Assembly: GCF_937903345.1 (NCBI RefSeq)
Contig: NZ_CALCZQ010000030.1
Coordinates: 310,001-374,000 of the forward strand
Direction: 5' to 3'
From: an uncultured Emticicia sp.
GTDB taxonomy: Bacteria; Bacteroidota; Bacteroidia; Cytophagales; Spirosomataceae
DNA length: 64,000 nt
Positions within the stretch are counted from its first letter, which is position 1. The number at the start of each line of letters is the position of its first letter. The notes beneath the pieces were generated by a model. It was not told where the DNA came from. It saw only the letters and a program-made list of their open reading frames with translations, and ran no database searches. Positions 36,795-45,358 of the stretch are shown here, piece by piece. The position numbers were made by a program, and so were the translations under genes.

Positions 36795-37202
36795 ATGAAT
36801 TTAATTTCAAATAGTAAACGAGGTTTAGCAGTTTTTCTGCTATTGCTTACCAGTGTACGCATACTGGTAGTGCCTGTGGTTTATCTTGATTTTGAATTGA
36901 ACAAAGAGTATATCATCCAAAACCTCTGCGAAAATCGCTTTAAGCCAGATCTGCAATGTAATGGTAAATGTTATTTGGCCAAACAACTCCACAAAATTGC
37001 CGAAGACAAAGCCAGCAAAGAAGCCGAACGCCAAGAACAAAGTTTCAAGAAGCTTCTCGAAGAAACTTTTCACCACGAAAACTTTGTGTTTTCTCAGACT
37101 TTTGAAAGTGTGATTCTCACCGTTCAAAACAATTTTTCTTACAAGACGAGCCACTATTCTACGCTCACTACTTCTCTTTTTCATCCTCCCTGTTTGGGCT
37201 GA
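36795..37202 (+). CDS. Small membrane protein with CNGKC motif
   Basis: A 135-residue protein: an N-terminal hydrophobic helix (residues 11-29, AVFLLLLTSVRILVVPVVY), then FKPDLQCNGKCYLAKQLHK, which carries CxxxC at 55-59, a charged helical coil (AEDKASKEAERQEQSFKKLLE) and a weakly hydrophobic tail. It is not a family I can name. The position directly before a TonB receptor, and the CxGKC pattern, suggest a thiol-metal partner of the receptor, possibly copper or heme. An exact TAGCTTTG box lies 5 bp before the ATG, too close for a normal leader. Confidence 0.65.
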   Translation: MNLISNSKRGLAVFLLLLTSVRILVVPVVYLDFELNKEYIIQNLCENRFKPDLQCNGKCYLAKQLHKIAEDKASKEAERQEQSFKKLLEETFHHENFVFSQTFESVILTVQNNFSYKTSHYSTLTTSLFHPPCLG

Positions 37203-37253
37203 TTTCTCTCTTTTATTTAGTAGTTGATTTGAAAAAATCGACAATTGGTTTTG

Positions 37254-37282
37254 TGTAAAACATTGATAAGGAATGTTTTACA
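37254..37282 (+). repeat. Hairpin in the leader of the TonB receptor gene
   Basis: Ten-base perfect arms (GTAAAACATT / AATGTTTTAC) around a 7-base loop. It lies between the CNGKC protein and the receptor; no T-run follows. It may be a transcript-processing element or attenuator. Confidence 0.4.
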
Positions 37283-37495
37283 TTACTGTGAACTGTCGAT
37301 TATTGACTATGGGCTACTTATTTGAACTAAAAACTTATTTGGTGCTACTATTTGTTGGCACTAATTAGTTCTACGTTCGCTCTATTCTTACTTATTTTTT
37401 CAAAAAGAGAAATACCAGATTTCAAGGGATTCTTACATTTAAAAAAAAAGTTGAAAGCATCATTTTTGAATGCTTCTCGACTTGACAATATTCTT

Positions 37496-39874
37496 ATGAA
37501 GACAATTTATAGTTTAATAGCTGCATTTTTATTATGCAGTAGTGCTGTTTTTGCACAAAATATCAAAGGGAAAATATTTGATGCCACTACTAAAGAACCA
37601 GTCGTTGGGGCAAGTATAAAAGTTTTAGGAACAAGCGAAGGTACAATTACGAATTCAACAGGAACTTTTGAATTAAAAAATGCACAAAAAGCCGATAAAA
37701 TTGCAGTTAGCTCAATTGGTTTTCAAACACAAGAATTTGCAATTAGTGATAAACAAGAAATCAGAATTTCGCTTGAACCCTCTGTTGAAAATTTACAACA
37801 AATCGTGGTGACAGGTAATCGTGAGGCTGCTTTGCGTACTGAAACACCGATAGCTATTTCTAAGATTACGCCAAAAATGATTGATGAAGCTAAAGTTTTA
37901 TCAGTTTATGAAGTAATCAATAAAACGCCAGGTGTTTTGATGGTAAACTTGAATAACGAACAGCATTCAATGTCGATTCGCCAACCAATGTCGACTAATG
38001 CGTATTATTTATACATGGAAGATGGTGTACCGATTCGTCCGATGGGGGTTTTCAATCATAACTCTTTACTTGAGATGAATCAGTTTACGGTTAGTTCGGT
38101 AGAAGTTGTAAAAGGGCCAGTTTCTTCAATTTATGGTCCAGAAGCGGTAGGCGGTGCAATTAATTTTATTTCACAACGCCCAACCGCAGTTCCAACCGCT
38201 CGAATAGGGGTGCAAGCTGACCAATGGGGTTTTCGTAGAGTTCAGTACGGTGCAGGAGCAACAATCGGTAAGTTTGGAATATATTTAGGTGGTTTGGTTG
38301 GCGAACAAAAAGACGCTTGGATGACGAGTTCGGATTATACTAAAAATGCTCAATATGCACGTTTGGAGTATCAACTAACACCAAGTAGCCGTTTGATTTA
38401 TACGCTGTCTTATGCAAAATATAATTCTCAAACCAGCGGAAGCGTTGACAGCGTAGCATTTTATAACCGCCAATATGTAAGCACAACTGATTTTACTTAC
38501 CGAAAAGCGTATTCACTTCGTACTCGATTGACTTATGAAAAAGATTGGACAAATGGTTCGCAGTCATTTATAACAGTTTTTGCTCGTGATAATAAACACG
38601 GACAAAACCCAAGTTATGGTATTCGATGGACTTCGGGAGCTGCCACTGCAAGAGGTGAAATTAACTCAAATGACTTTAAAAGTTTGGGCGTAATAGCTCA
38701 ACACTCGCAAAGATTCAAGTTCTTAAACTCAAAAGCCACCATTGGTACAACGGTTGATTTTTCTCCAAATGATTATTGGTCATATCAAATTGACTTAGCA
38801 GCTCAGTTACGTGCTGATAAAAAATCGGTTGAAAAATATACAATTACTAAAGAACGTCTCGATATTCAGATTGCTAACTACAATGCTGATATTCGTAATG
38901 CAGCCGCGTATTTGCAGTATGATTTTGAGCCAATCAAAAATTTGAGAGTTTCAGCAGGTCTTCGTTATGATAATATGTCGTTTGATTTTGTCAATAATCT
39001 TGATATTGACAATACAACGGGTTTAGGTATTGGTGGCTCAAAAACTTATACTAAAACTACTCCTAAGATGGGTATTACCTATGATTTGGGTAAAGGGAAA
39101 GGCATTTATGCAAACTATTCAAAAGGTTTTGCCCCTTCTGGTTTGACTGCTATTTTTCGTAAAAGACCTACTCCAGCCGCTAATGGTGATTTGTTTTATT
39201 ACAATTTGATTCCTGCAACTTTCAATAATGCCGAAATTGGTGGTTGGGCATCGCTATTGAAAAACAAGCGGGGTGCCGCCCAAATTTATGTAGATGCTAC
39301 ATATTATCAAATGACTGGTACAAACGAATTATTGAATATTCGCCAACCCGATAATTCGACTGATTATCAAGCCGCAGGAAAAACACTTCACAAAGGTTTA
39401 GAATATGGAATCACTTACAAACCATCGAAAGAAGTTTTTTTCCGTTTTGGTGGAGCATATTCAATTCACCGATTTGTTGAATTTACATTAAGTCAGAGGG
39501 CTTCTGATGCTTTAAAAGATGTAAATGGGAAAGAAATGCCATCGGCACCTCGTTGGATTTGGAACTCTGAGATTAGTTATTATCCTAAATGGGCAAAGAA
39601 TTTTCGTACATCAATCGAGTGGCAGCACGTAAGTAAATGGTATCAAAACCAAATAAATACTGTTGAGTACAAAGGTTATGAATTATTGAATTTCAGAGCG
39701 AGCTACCAATGGAAAGGTATTGAGTTATTTACGAATGTAATGAATTTGACAGATGCTCTTTATGCAACCAATGCGTCTCGAGGAAATGCAGTAACTGACC
39801 GTACTACATTTACGCCAGCAGCTCCTCGTACTTTTGTTTTGGGCTTACAGTATAATTTTGTTGAAAAAAAATAA
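37496..39874 (+). CDS. TonB-dependent receptor (metal or siderophore type)
   Basis: A 792-residue receptor. The start at 37496 (MKTIYSLIAAFLLCSSAVFAQ) gives a clean signal peptide; the longer frame from 37352 does not. Then comes a CarboxypepD_reg-like domain (about 21-100), the plug (about 105-230: YEVINKTPGVLM, YLYMEDGVPIRPMGVFNHN, VKGPVSSIYGPEAVGGAINF) and a barrel ending QYNF. The plug is closer to catecholate-siderophore or copper (OprC-like) receptors than to SusC. The neighbours (CNGKC protein, secreted propeller, PepSY remnant) support metal uptake, but the metal cannot be read from sequence. Confidence 0.88.
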   Translation: MKTIYSLIAAFLLCSSAVFAQNIKGKIFDATTKEPVVGASIKVLGTSEGTITNSTGTFELKNAQKADKIAVSSIGFQTQEFAISDKQEIRISLEPSVENLQQIVVTGNREAALRTETPIAISKITPKMIDEAKVLSVYEVINKTPGVLMVNLNNEQHSMSIRQPMSTNAYYLYMEDGVPIRPMGVFNHNSLLEMNQFTVSSVEVVKGPVSSIYGPEAVGGAINFISQRPTAVPTARIGVQADQWGFRRVQYGAGATIGKFGIYLGGLVGEQKDAWMTSSDYTKNAQYARLEYQLTPSSRLIYTLSYAKYNSQTSGSVDSVAFYNRQYVSTTDFTYRKAYSLRTRLTYEKDWTNGSQSFITVFARDNKHGQNPSYGIRWTSGAATARGEINSNDFKSLGVIAQHSQRFKFLNSKATIGTTVDFSPNDYWSYQIDLAAQLRADKKSVEKYTITKERLDIQIANYNADIRNAAAYLQYDFEPIKNLRVSAGLRYDNMSFDFVNNLDIDNTTGLGIGGSKTYTKTTPKMGITYDLGKGKGIYANYSKGFAPSGLTAIFRKRPTPAANGDLFYYNLIPATFNNAEIGGWASLLKNKRGAAQIYVDATYYQMTGTNELLNIRQPDNSTDYQAAGKTLHKGLEYGITYKPSKEVFFRFGGAYSIHRFVEFTLSQRASDALKDVNGKEMPSAPRWIWNSEISYYPKWAKNFRTSIEWQHVSKWYQNQINTVEYKGYELLNFRASYQWKGIELFTNVMNLTDALYATNASRGNAVTDRTTFTPAAPRTFVLGLQYNFVEKK

Positions 39875-39880
39875 ACCACT

Positions 39881-39911
39881 AAAGCACTTGCCGAATTTCG
39901 GTAAGTGCTTT
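39881..39911 (+). terminator. Hairpin between the TonB receptor and the propeller gene
   Basis: A 15-bp stem with one mismatch (AAAGCACTTGCCGAA / TTCGG.AAGTGCTTT) and a 1- to 2-base loop, 7 bp after the receptor stop and 15 bp before the next start. No long T-run, so read-through is likely. It may tune the ratio of the two products. Confidence 0.6.
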
Positions 39912-39925
39912 AACCTATCAAAAAC

Positions 39926-41092
39926 ATGAAAATTTTCTTAATTATTTTGCTCATCCAAATTTTATCATTTTTTAAAAGTATAGAAGAGGGTGTTATTTCA
40001 AACTCGGCGAATAATGCCGCAGTGCCATCATTTACCACTACGCCCAATGGGAAAATTGTTTTAAGTTGGGTTGAAACTGAAAAGATAAGTAAAAAAGTGT
40101 TATTTTTTTACAGCATTTTTGATGGTTATACGTTTGGTGAGAAAATCAAAGTTCCTATTGTAGATTCAGCCTCTACACATGCCGAAGGAATGCCCCGATT
40201 AGCAATAAAAAAAGATGGAAGCATGATTGTAACTTTTGAAATAAAAAAAGATAATCCAACGTCTCGCTTTGGCTCTGATTTATTGTATGTTTATTCAAAA
40301 GATGGCAGGAATTGGTCTAACCCAGATTATGTACAGTCGGATAGAAATCCAAGTAAAAGTCATTCATTTAGTCGAACGGTTAGATTGGCTGATGGTGAAA
40401 TAGGTGTTGTTTGGCTTGACGAAAAACTGACTTCAAAGGGTAGAAGCGTAAAATTTGCCAAAACTTCGGCAGGAAAAGGCTTTGGTGAACCGAAAATAAT
40501 TGATAATCAAGCTTGTGAATGTTGTAGAATTGAAGCAATTACCGATTCGAAGGGCATTTTACATATTTTTTATAGAGACATATACGATGATGGCTCGCGA
40601 GACATGAGTTATGTTTTTTCCAAAGACAATGGAACGAGTTTTTCAGAATCTCGCAATGCATATTCCGACAAATGGCAAGTAAATGCTTGTCCACATGCTG
40701 GGCCTTCGGCAACTTCAACCCCTAAAGGTATTTGGATGACTTGGTTTACAGGTAAAGAAAATGCTGCAGGAATTAAAGTATGTGATGTGGCAACTGGTAA
40801 AATAGTCAATGCCGAAATCTCTACCAAAGTGCGAACACCGCAAATCGCTACTACGAAAGCGGGTACAACTTTTTTAACATACGCCGAAATCAAAAATCAA
40901 GGAGATGATTATTTCAAGAGTATCGCACTTCGTAAATTAAGTGGAAAGGCCCAAACCACCTATCTAAGTAAAAATTTTGAAGATTGTAGTTATCCAAGCA
41001 TTATTTCATTTGAAAACGATTTATTACTTGCCTATGAAAGAAAAATTGGTGAGCAAAATTCAGTAATAGTTTGGCAGAAAGTTCAATTTTGA
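39926..41092 (+). CDS. Secreted sialidase-like beta-propeller protein
   Basis: A 388-residue protein with a signal peptide-like N-terminus (MKIFLIILLIQILSFFKS) and propeller strands with BNR/Asp-box-like repeats (YSKDGRNWSNPDY, FSKDNGTSFSES). A CECC motif (QACECCRIEAI, about residue 194) is unusual and might bind a metal or form disulfides. It is unlikely to be a true sialidase: the catalytic residues of that enzyme cannot be identified. It is downstream of a TonB receptor and upstream of a decayed PepSY gene, so it probably belongs to the same uptake locus. Confidence 0.72.
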   Translation: MKIFLIILLIQILSFFKSIEEGVISNSANNAAVPSFTTTPNGKIVLSWVETEKISKKVLFFYSIFDGYTFGEKIKVPIVDSASTHAEGMPRLAIKKDGSMIVTFEIKKDNPTSRFGSDLLYVYSKDGRNWSNPDYVQSDRNPSKSHSFSRTVRLADGEIGVVWLDEKLTSKGRSVKFAKTSAGKGFGEPKIIDNQACECCRIEAITDSKGILHIFYRDIYDDGSRDMSYVFSKDNGTSFSESRNAYSDKWQVNACPHAGPSATSTPKGIWMTWFTGKENAAGIKVCDVATGKIVNAEISTKVRTPQIATTKAGTTFLTYAEIKNQGDDYFKSIALRKLSGKAQTTYLSKNFEDCSYPSIISFENDLLLAYERKIGEQNSVIVWQKVQF

Positions 41093-41116
41093 ACCCAAAT
41101 TTGTATAAAGAAATAA

Positions 41117-41464
41117 ATGGATGAAAAAGTTCTGATGAACAAATTCAAACACCCACTTTTTTATATTCATAGCTGGCTCTGACTCATCATAGGAGTATTT
41201 ATGCTGCTTTTGGGTCTGAATACCTCGCTATTATTTTTTCAAGATGAACCTGATGAATTTTTAACATAAAACATTGACTGCCAGGCTAAAAGCGAAGGAA
41301 TTACCGATTGATAGTTTAAAAATCATTACTAATAGATTCCTAAACTATAATAATAGTGGTGGTTTACTATCCATCCTAGACTAAAGACTTTGGTGACATA
41401 TAACGAGATAAATATTTTCATAATTGGCGTTCATTTATATAAATCCTTTTTGAACCTCAGATGA
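41117..41464 (+). pseudogene. Decayed PepSY-type membrane protein gene
   Basis: A start at 41117 gives MDEKVLMNKFKHPLFYIHSW, then a TGA (41180-41182) where a glycine codon GGA is expected, then LIIGVFMLLLGLNTSLLFFQDE, which is the first membrane helix of PepSY-associated proteins. After a stop, another frame reads KELPIDSLKIITNRFLNY, and a third IHPRLKTLVTYNEINIF, both expected PepSY-like content. A complete family member is about 380 residues; here about 110 are scattered over three frames. So at least one nonsense mutation and two frameshifts have destroyed it. Confidence 0.75.
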
Positions 41465-41470
41465 TTTACA

Positions 41471-41833
41471 CTATTCTCCTAGCACTTCCCAGCCATCAGC
41501 TTGAGGGTCATATTTAGCAAATTCGTCGGAATCGGTCAATTCAGAAGCAATCATTCCGATTTCAAATGAATCATCATAACTCGAACGCAAGTAAAGAGCA
41601 TTTGAAGTCAGAATTGCCTTCATACCTTCATATTGGTCGTTTTTAAAGCTAACTCCTTTTTTATCTTCTTTCGTAATTTCAAAGTTATGCTTTAAAATAT
41701 TCTCTCTTAATTTGATAAGTTGTTTTTCAGTAAACGGAATTAAGTTTTTGTCATTATCAAAAAAATCTTCCGATTCGGCTTCTATTTCAGCCATCATCGT
41801 TTGTACGGTATACACTTGAATATTGTAGCTCAT
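41471..41833 (-). CDS. Hypothetical protein, 120 residues
   Basis: Acidic soluble protein with no signal peptide or membrane helix (MSYNIQVYTVQTMMAEIEAE at the start and DPQADGWEVLGE at the end). Not a family I recognise. It follows the outer-membrane barrel gene on the same strand, 24 bp apart, so the two may be co-transcribed. Confidence 0.6.
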   Translation of the reverse strand: MSYNIQVYTVQTMMAEIEAESEDFFDNDKNLIPFTEKQLIKLRENILKHNFEITKEDKKGVSFKNDQYEGMKAILTSNALYLRSSYDDSFEIGMIASELTDSDEFAKYDPQADGWEVLGE

Positions 41834-41857
41834 TGTTGGTAATATTTTGATTATTAA

Positions 41858-44257
41858 CTACTTCGAATTGTTTTCTAAATTTTCAAAATTCATCATATTA
41901 TTTTGATTTTCTTTCTTTTTTATTCCAAAATTATACCGAATATTGAAACCCAATCGACGTGTATCCGATTTTCTGAAACCATTGGCTGAAATCGTACCTT
42001 GATTGATCAGAAATTGATTGTTGTTGGTAAAAAAAACGTCATTGGCTGATAGAGTCAAGAGCAATTTTTTATCCATAAATGAGCGATTTAAACTTACATT
42101 CAAACTGCCAAAATTACTTAATTCATAAAACTGTAATTGACCTTTCAGACGAAGAAAACCATTCATGGTAAGCGAAGAATTTTTATTAATTTTTAGTTGA
42201 TGAAAAGTAAAAACTGTCCAACTTGCTTTGTCGAAAGTCAAAGGTTTATTTTGGTAAAAACCTTCATATTTATTGCGATTATATTGTGTTCCAATCACAA
42301 AAAAGTAGGTTTTTCCTGGTGGAATTGCACCTAATATTCTAAAATAAGTTTCTTGATTTTTGCCCAAATTATCATAAGTTCTATACGCAACATTCGGATT
42401 GGAAGGGTTTTGATAAATCACATTTGTGAAAATATCTTGTGTATAATTTCGCCCAAAAGCAAAAATTGGCCGATTATCCACACTAATATTTGCTTCAAAG
42501 TTTTGTGTAAATTGTGGTTTTAATGTTGGATTTCCTGCTTCATATAAATATTGGTCAATATATCTGGGCGATGGGTTGAGGTAGTCATAGACAGGGCGTG
42601 TAATTGACCGACGATAAATGAGATAACTGGTAAGGTCGAAACCCGCAATTTTCGTAAGTGTTCTACTAACATAAACGTATGGAAAGAAATCAGTTCGATT
42701 TATTTTGAAAGTCGTATCTCTCGGAATTCGTTGATGCCCATACATATTTGTATTTTCAATGCGTGTACCCAATTTTATTAAAACCTTGTTGATTGATTTT
42801 GAGGCTTGAACATACCCCGCATGTATCATTTCTTGATAATCAAAAGTATTTGTTCGAGACAAATCAATGTTTTGTTGACTACCAGCTTTTGTAAAATATT
42901 TGGTTACATTGCCAAAAAACAAATTAGAACTTTTTATGCCTGTTTCAAAGGTAATTTGCTGGAAAGTCTTGTATTTCAAGTCAACTTGGCCAACAAATGA
43001 ATGTCTTTGGGTTTCAATATCTCCATTGCCGCCCAACACATCTTGAGTAGGAATTATAAATTTCGTATTGAAATTTTGTGTAGTACCATTTGAAAAATAA
43101 TTATACGAAAAATCACTCGTTAATTCTGAGCCAATTGTATCAATTTTATACTTGGTTGATAAACCTTGATTCAAAACTAAACCTTTGGAATTATTTTGCA
43201 CAGTATTCAAATTATCAGAAAATACATTATTTGTGCCTAAATTCTTGATAATATTTTCATTTTCCGAATCGGATTTATTGGTATTGTAAGTTCCTCTTCC
43301 ATCAAGGCTCAAATTCCAATTTTTATGTATATCAAAACTAAGACCGTAGCCGCTATAAAAAATCTGAGCTGGAGTCGTAGAATAAGATTGCTGTTTTAAA
43401 AAAATCTCACTTGATAGTTTTCGAGTGGTTTCGATTTGGTCATAAGAATTTCGATTGGTGTAATTTACATTAAGATACGAACTTCTATTGCCATCATTAT
43501 TCGTAAGATTCAAACCCACAAGTTGATTCCCGAAACGCCCTTGATTCATGCCTGTATTAAGGCTACCATTTCGGCCAATTTTTACACCTTTTTTCAAAAT
43601 TACATTTACAATTCCACCTGAACTACTGGAATCGAATTTGGCTGATGGTGTTCGTAATATTTCAATTTTTTGGATACTATTGGGTGGTAAAGTCTTTAAA
43701 ATCGTAGCAATATCGCTTGAACTCATTTTTTGCTCTCGACCATTGATATAAACTGTAGCGGGCGATGTACTACTGATATAAATATTGCCATCTTGGTCGA
43801 GAAAAAGGCCAGGGGTTTTCTCGATGATTTCATAAGCACTTGTACTAGAATTGGCTATTGGTTCGGGGTCGATAATCGTTTTGTCGTCTTCTTGGCTCAC
43901 CAAAGGCTTTTGTGCAACAACAGTTACGGTTGATAAAGCATTGGCATCATCTTGCATCACAAATTCAAAAGAAGTGTTTTTAGTATTTATTGAAATACCT
44001 TTTTCAAAATTTTTGAAGGCAATAGAAGTTGCCTTGATTGTATATTGGCCCAAAGTAGGAGAGAATTTCACAATCCCCGAAGTATCGGTTAAATTATAAA
44101 AAATTTTTGTGCTGTCATTTCTGTTGAAAAACTTTACACTTACCCCGATAATTGGATTTTTATTGATGTCAATAAATCGTATGTTTATAGGAATTGTTTG
44201 TGAAAAAGTAAAACTTGAAATAAAAAATAATACAGTAAAGTTTAAAGCTTTTTTCAT
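41858..44257 (-). CDS. Outer membrane beta-barrel protein with carboxypeptidase-like N-terminal domain
   Basis: A 799-residue protein of the OMP_b-brl_3 (outer membrane beta-barrel family 3) type, TonB-receptor-like. Signal peptide at 1-20 (MKKALNFTVLFFISSFTFSQ), an Ig-like CarboxypepD_reg domain (about 22-105), a short plug (about 130-230: VYINGREQKMSSSDIATILKTLPPNSIQKIEI) and a barrel. The usual terminal aromatic strand (FNIRYNFG) is followed by a polar Asn/Met-rich tail of 20 residues. Ligand unknown. Confidence 0.87.
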   Translation of the reverse strand: MKKALNFTVLFFISSFTFSQTIPINIRFIDINKNPIIGVSVKFFNRNDSTKIFYNLTDTSGIVKFSPTLGQYTIKATSIAFKNFEKGISINTKNTSFEFVMQDDANALSTVTVVAQKPLVSQEDDKTIIDPEPIANSSTSAYEIIEKTPGLFLDQDGNIYISSTSPATVYINGREQKMSSSDIATILKTLPPNSIQKIEILRTPSAKFDSSSSGGIVNVILKKGVKIGRNGSLNTGMNQGRFGNQLVGLNLTNNDGNRSSYLNVNYTNRNSYDQIETTRKLSSEIFLKQQSYSTTPAQIFYSGYGLSFDIHKNWNLSLDGRGTYNTNKSDSENENIIKNLGTNNVFSDNLNTVQNNSKGLVLNQGLSTKYKIDTIGSELTSDFSYNYFSNGTTQNFNTKFIIPTQDVLGGNGDIETQRHSFVGQVDLKYKTFQQITFETGIKSSNLFFGNVTKYFTKAGSQQNIDLSRTNTFDYQEMIHAGYVQASKSINKVLIKLGTRIENTNMYGHQRIPRDTTFKINRTDFFPYVYVSRTLTKIAGFDLTSYLIYRRSITRPVYDYLNPSPRYIDQYLYEAGNPTLKPQFTQNFEANISVDNRPIFAFGRNYTQDIFTNVIYQNPSNPNVAYRTYDNLGKNQETYFRILGAIPPGKTYFFVIGTQYNRNKYEGFYQNKPLTFDKASWTVFTFHQLKINKNSSLTMNGFLRLKGQLQFYELSNFGSLNVSLNRSFMDKKLLLTLSANDVFFTNNNQFLINQGTISANGFRKSDTRRLGFNIRYNFGIKKKENQNNMMNFENLENNSK

Positions 44258-44271
44258 TTTTATTTACGCAA

Positions 44272-44300
44272 AATAGTGGCGTATCAGTTACGCCACTATT
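44272..44300 (-). terminator. Terminator between the TIM-barrel gene and the barrel gene
   Basis: A 12-bp perfect stem (AATAGTGGCGTA and its complement) with a 5-base loop, located downstream of the isomerase gene on the minus strand and followed by TTTTG. Confidence 0.75.
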
Positions 44301-44336
44301 CACAATATTTTTTCTATAATTTTAGTAATAAGTATT

Positions 44337-45269
44337 TTATAAGACACTTCTCAACAAATCAACGCTTTTCTGCACACCGGTTTTGGGATCTTCTTTTCCC
44401 TCAAATTCAATCGAAATATAGCCTTGATAATTTACCTTTTTCAGAATATCAACAATACGTTTGTAGTCCAAATCAAGCGAGTACCATTCTCCGCCACCAT
44501 AATAGGTTTTAGCTTGAACGAAATTTGTTTGTGGAGCAATTTTCTCCAGTTTATCATAAGGATTTTCCAAGAAATTACCAGTATCCATCAATAGGCCCAA
44601 CCACGGCGAATCAATGGCGTTTTTGATGCGAAGCATTCCTTCGGGTGTAGAGCCAAGTCCCCAATGGTTTTCGAGGGCCAACAAAATTCCACATTCTTCG
44701 GCTTTTTTCATACATTGCTGAATACTATCAATACACCACTTAAATGCCTCATCTTCGGTATGGCCCGCAATGGCGGGTTCAATGCCACGTTTAGCCATAA
44801 AATCATCGAAGGATTTGATAGTTCCCCAGCGGCCTGTATTCAAACGCATACACGGAATGCCCATTTTGTAGGCCAATTCGATGCAATGTATTGTATGGTC
44901 AATATGTTCTTTTAAAACTGCTTTATCGGGTGAAACAAAACCTTGATGAATCGACAAACAAGTCATAGCAATTCCATTTACAAATGCGTGCTTTTTCAGT
45001 TTTTGTAAATAAGCATTATCTTCTCCGTCCATTTGTCGGTGAAGTACATCAATGCCATCAAGTCCCAATTTTGCGGCTTCGTCAATTACTTTTTCAATCG
45101 GAAATTTATCACCTTTAAAATGCCAATACGAATAACTTGAAACACTAAGTTTTATTCGGCTTGCTGTTTTAATAATTGGTTGTGGTGTTTCCGCAAAAAC
45201 AGGGCTTGCGAAAGCTGCTGCACCTACCAGAGGAGCTGTTTTTAGAAATGAGCGTCGAGTATTGTTCAT
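44337..45269 (-). CDS. Tat-exported sugar phosphate isomerase/epimerase-like protein
   Basis: A 310-residue TIM-barrel of the xylose-isomerase-like family. A twin-arginine signal (residues 4-9, TRRSFLK with ALVGAAAFASPVFA) predicts export in folded form. Barrel motifs: KLGLDGIDVL, MRLNTGRWG, LLALENHWGLGSTP, GLLMDTGNF and ISIEFEGKEDP. The metal-binding Glu/Asp/His of the family appear to be present (ENHWG, DTGN, EFEG). Substrate unknown. It is downstream of the M14 gene on the same strand. Confidence 0.85.
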   Translation of the reverse strand: MNNTRRSFLKTAPLVGAAAFASPVFAETPQPIIKTASRIKLSVSSYSYWHFKGDKFPIEKVIDEAAKLGLDGIDVLHRQMDGEDNAYLQKLKKHAFVNGIAMTCLSIHQGFVSPDKAVLKEHIDHTIHCIELAYKMGIPCMRLNTGRWGTIKSFDDFMAKRGIEPAIAGHTEDEAFKWCIDSIQQCMKKAEECGILLALENHWGLGSTPEGMLRIKNAIDSPWLGLLMDTGNFLENPYDKLEKIAPQTNFVQAKTYYGGGEWYSLDLDYKRIVDILKKVNYQGYISIEFEGKEDPKTGVQKSVDLLRSVL

Positions 45270-45290
45270 AGTTTTATAGATTTGAGAAGT

Positions 45291-45354
45291 GAGATAGGAG
45301 ATTCGAGATACAAGAAATGAGCTTTTTTATCTCGTATCTCCAATCTCGCATCTT
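45291..45354 (-). repeat. Imperfect inverted repeat, 21-base arms
   Basis: The gap between the M14 and isomerase genes holds arms of 21 bases (GAGATAGGAGATTCGAGATAC and a near-complementary copy at 45334-45354, three mismatches) with a 22-base loop. It may act as a terminator of the M14 transcript or as a dispersed repeat. Confidence 0.5.
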
Positions 45355-45358
45355 ATGT

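Noticed and set aside
39926..41092. Active sialidase
   Set aside because: Asp-box-like repeats alone do not identify one. The arginine triad and other catalytic residues of sialidases cannot be picked out, and the location next to a TonB receptor suggests another role.
41180..41182. In-frame TGA read as a selenocysteine or recoded codon
   Set aside because: No SECIS-like hairpin follows, and the same gene has further stops and frameshifts, so simple decay explains it.
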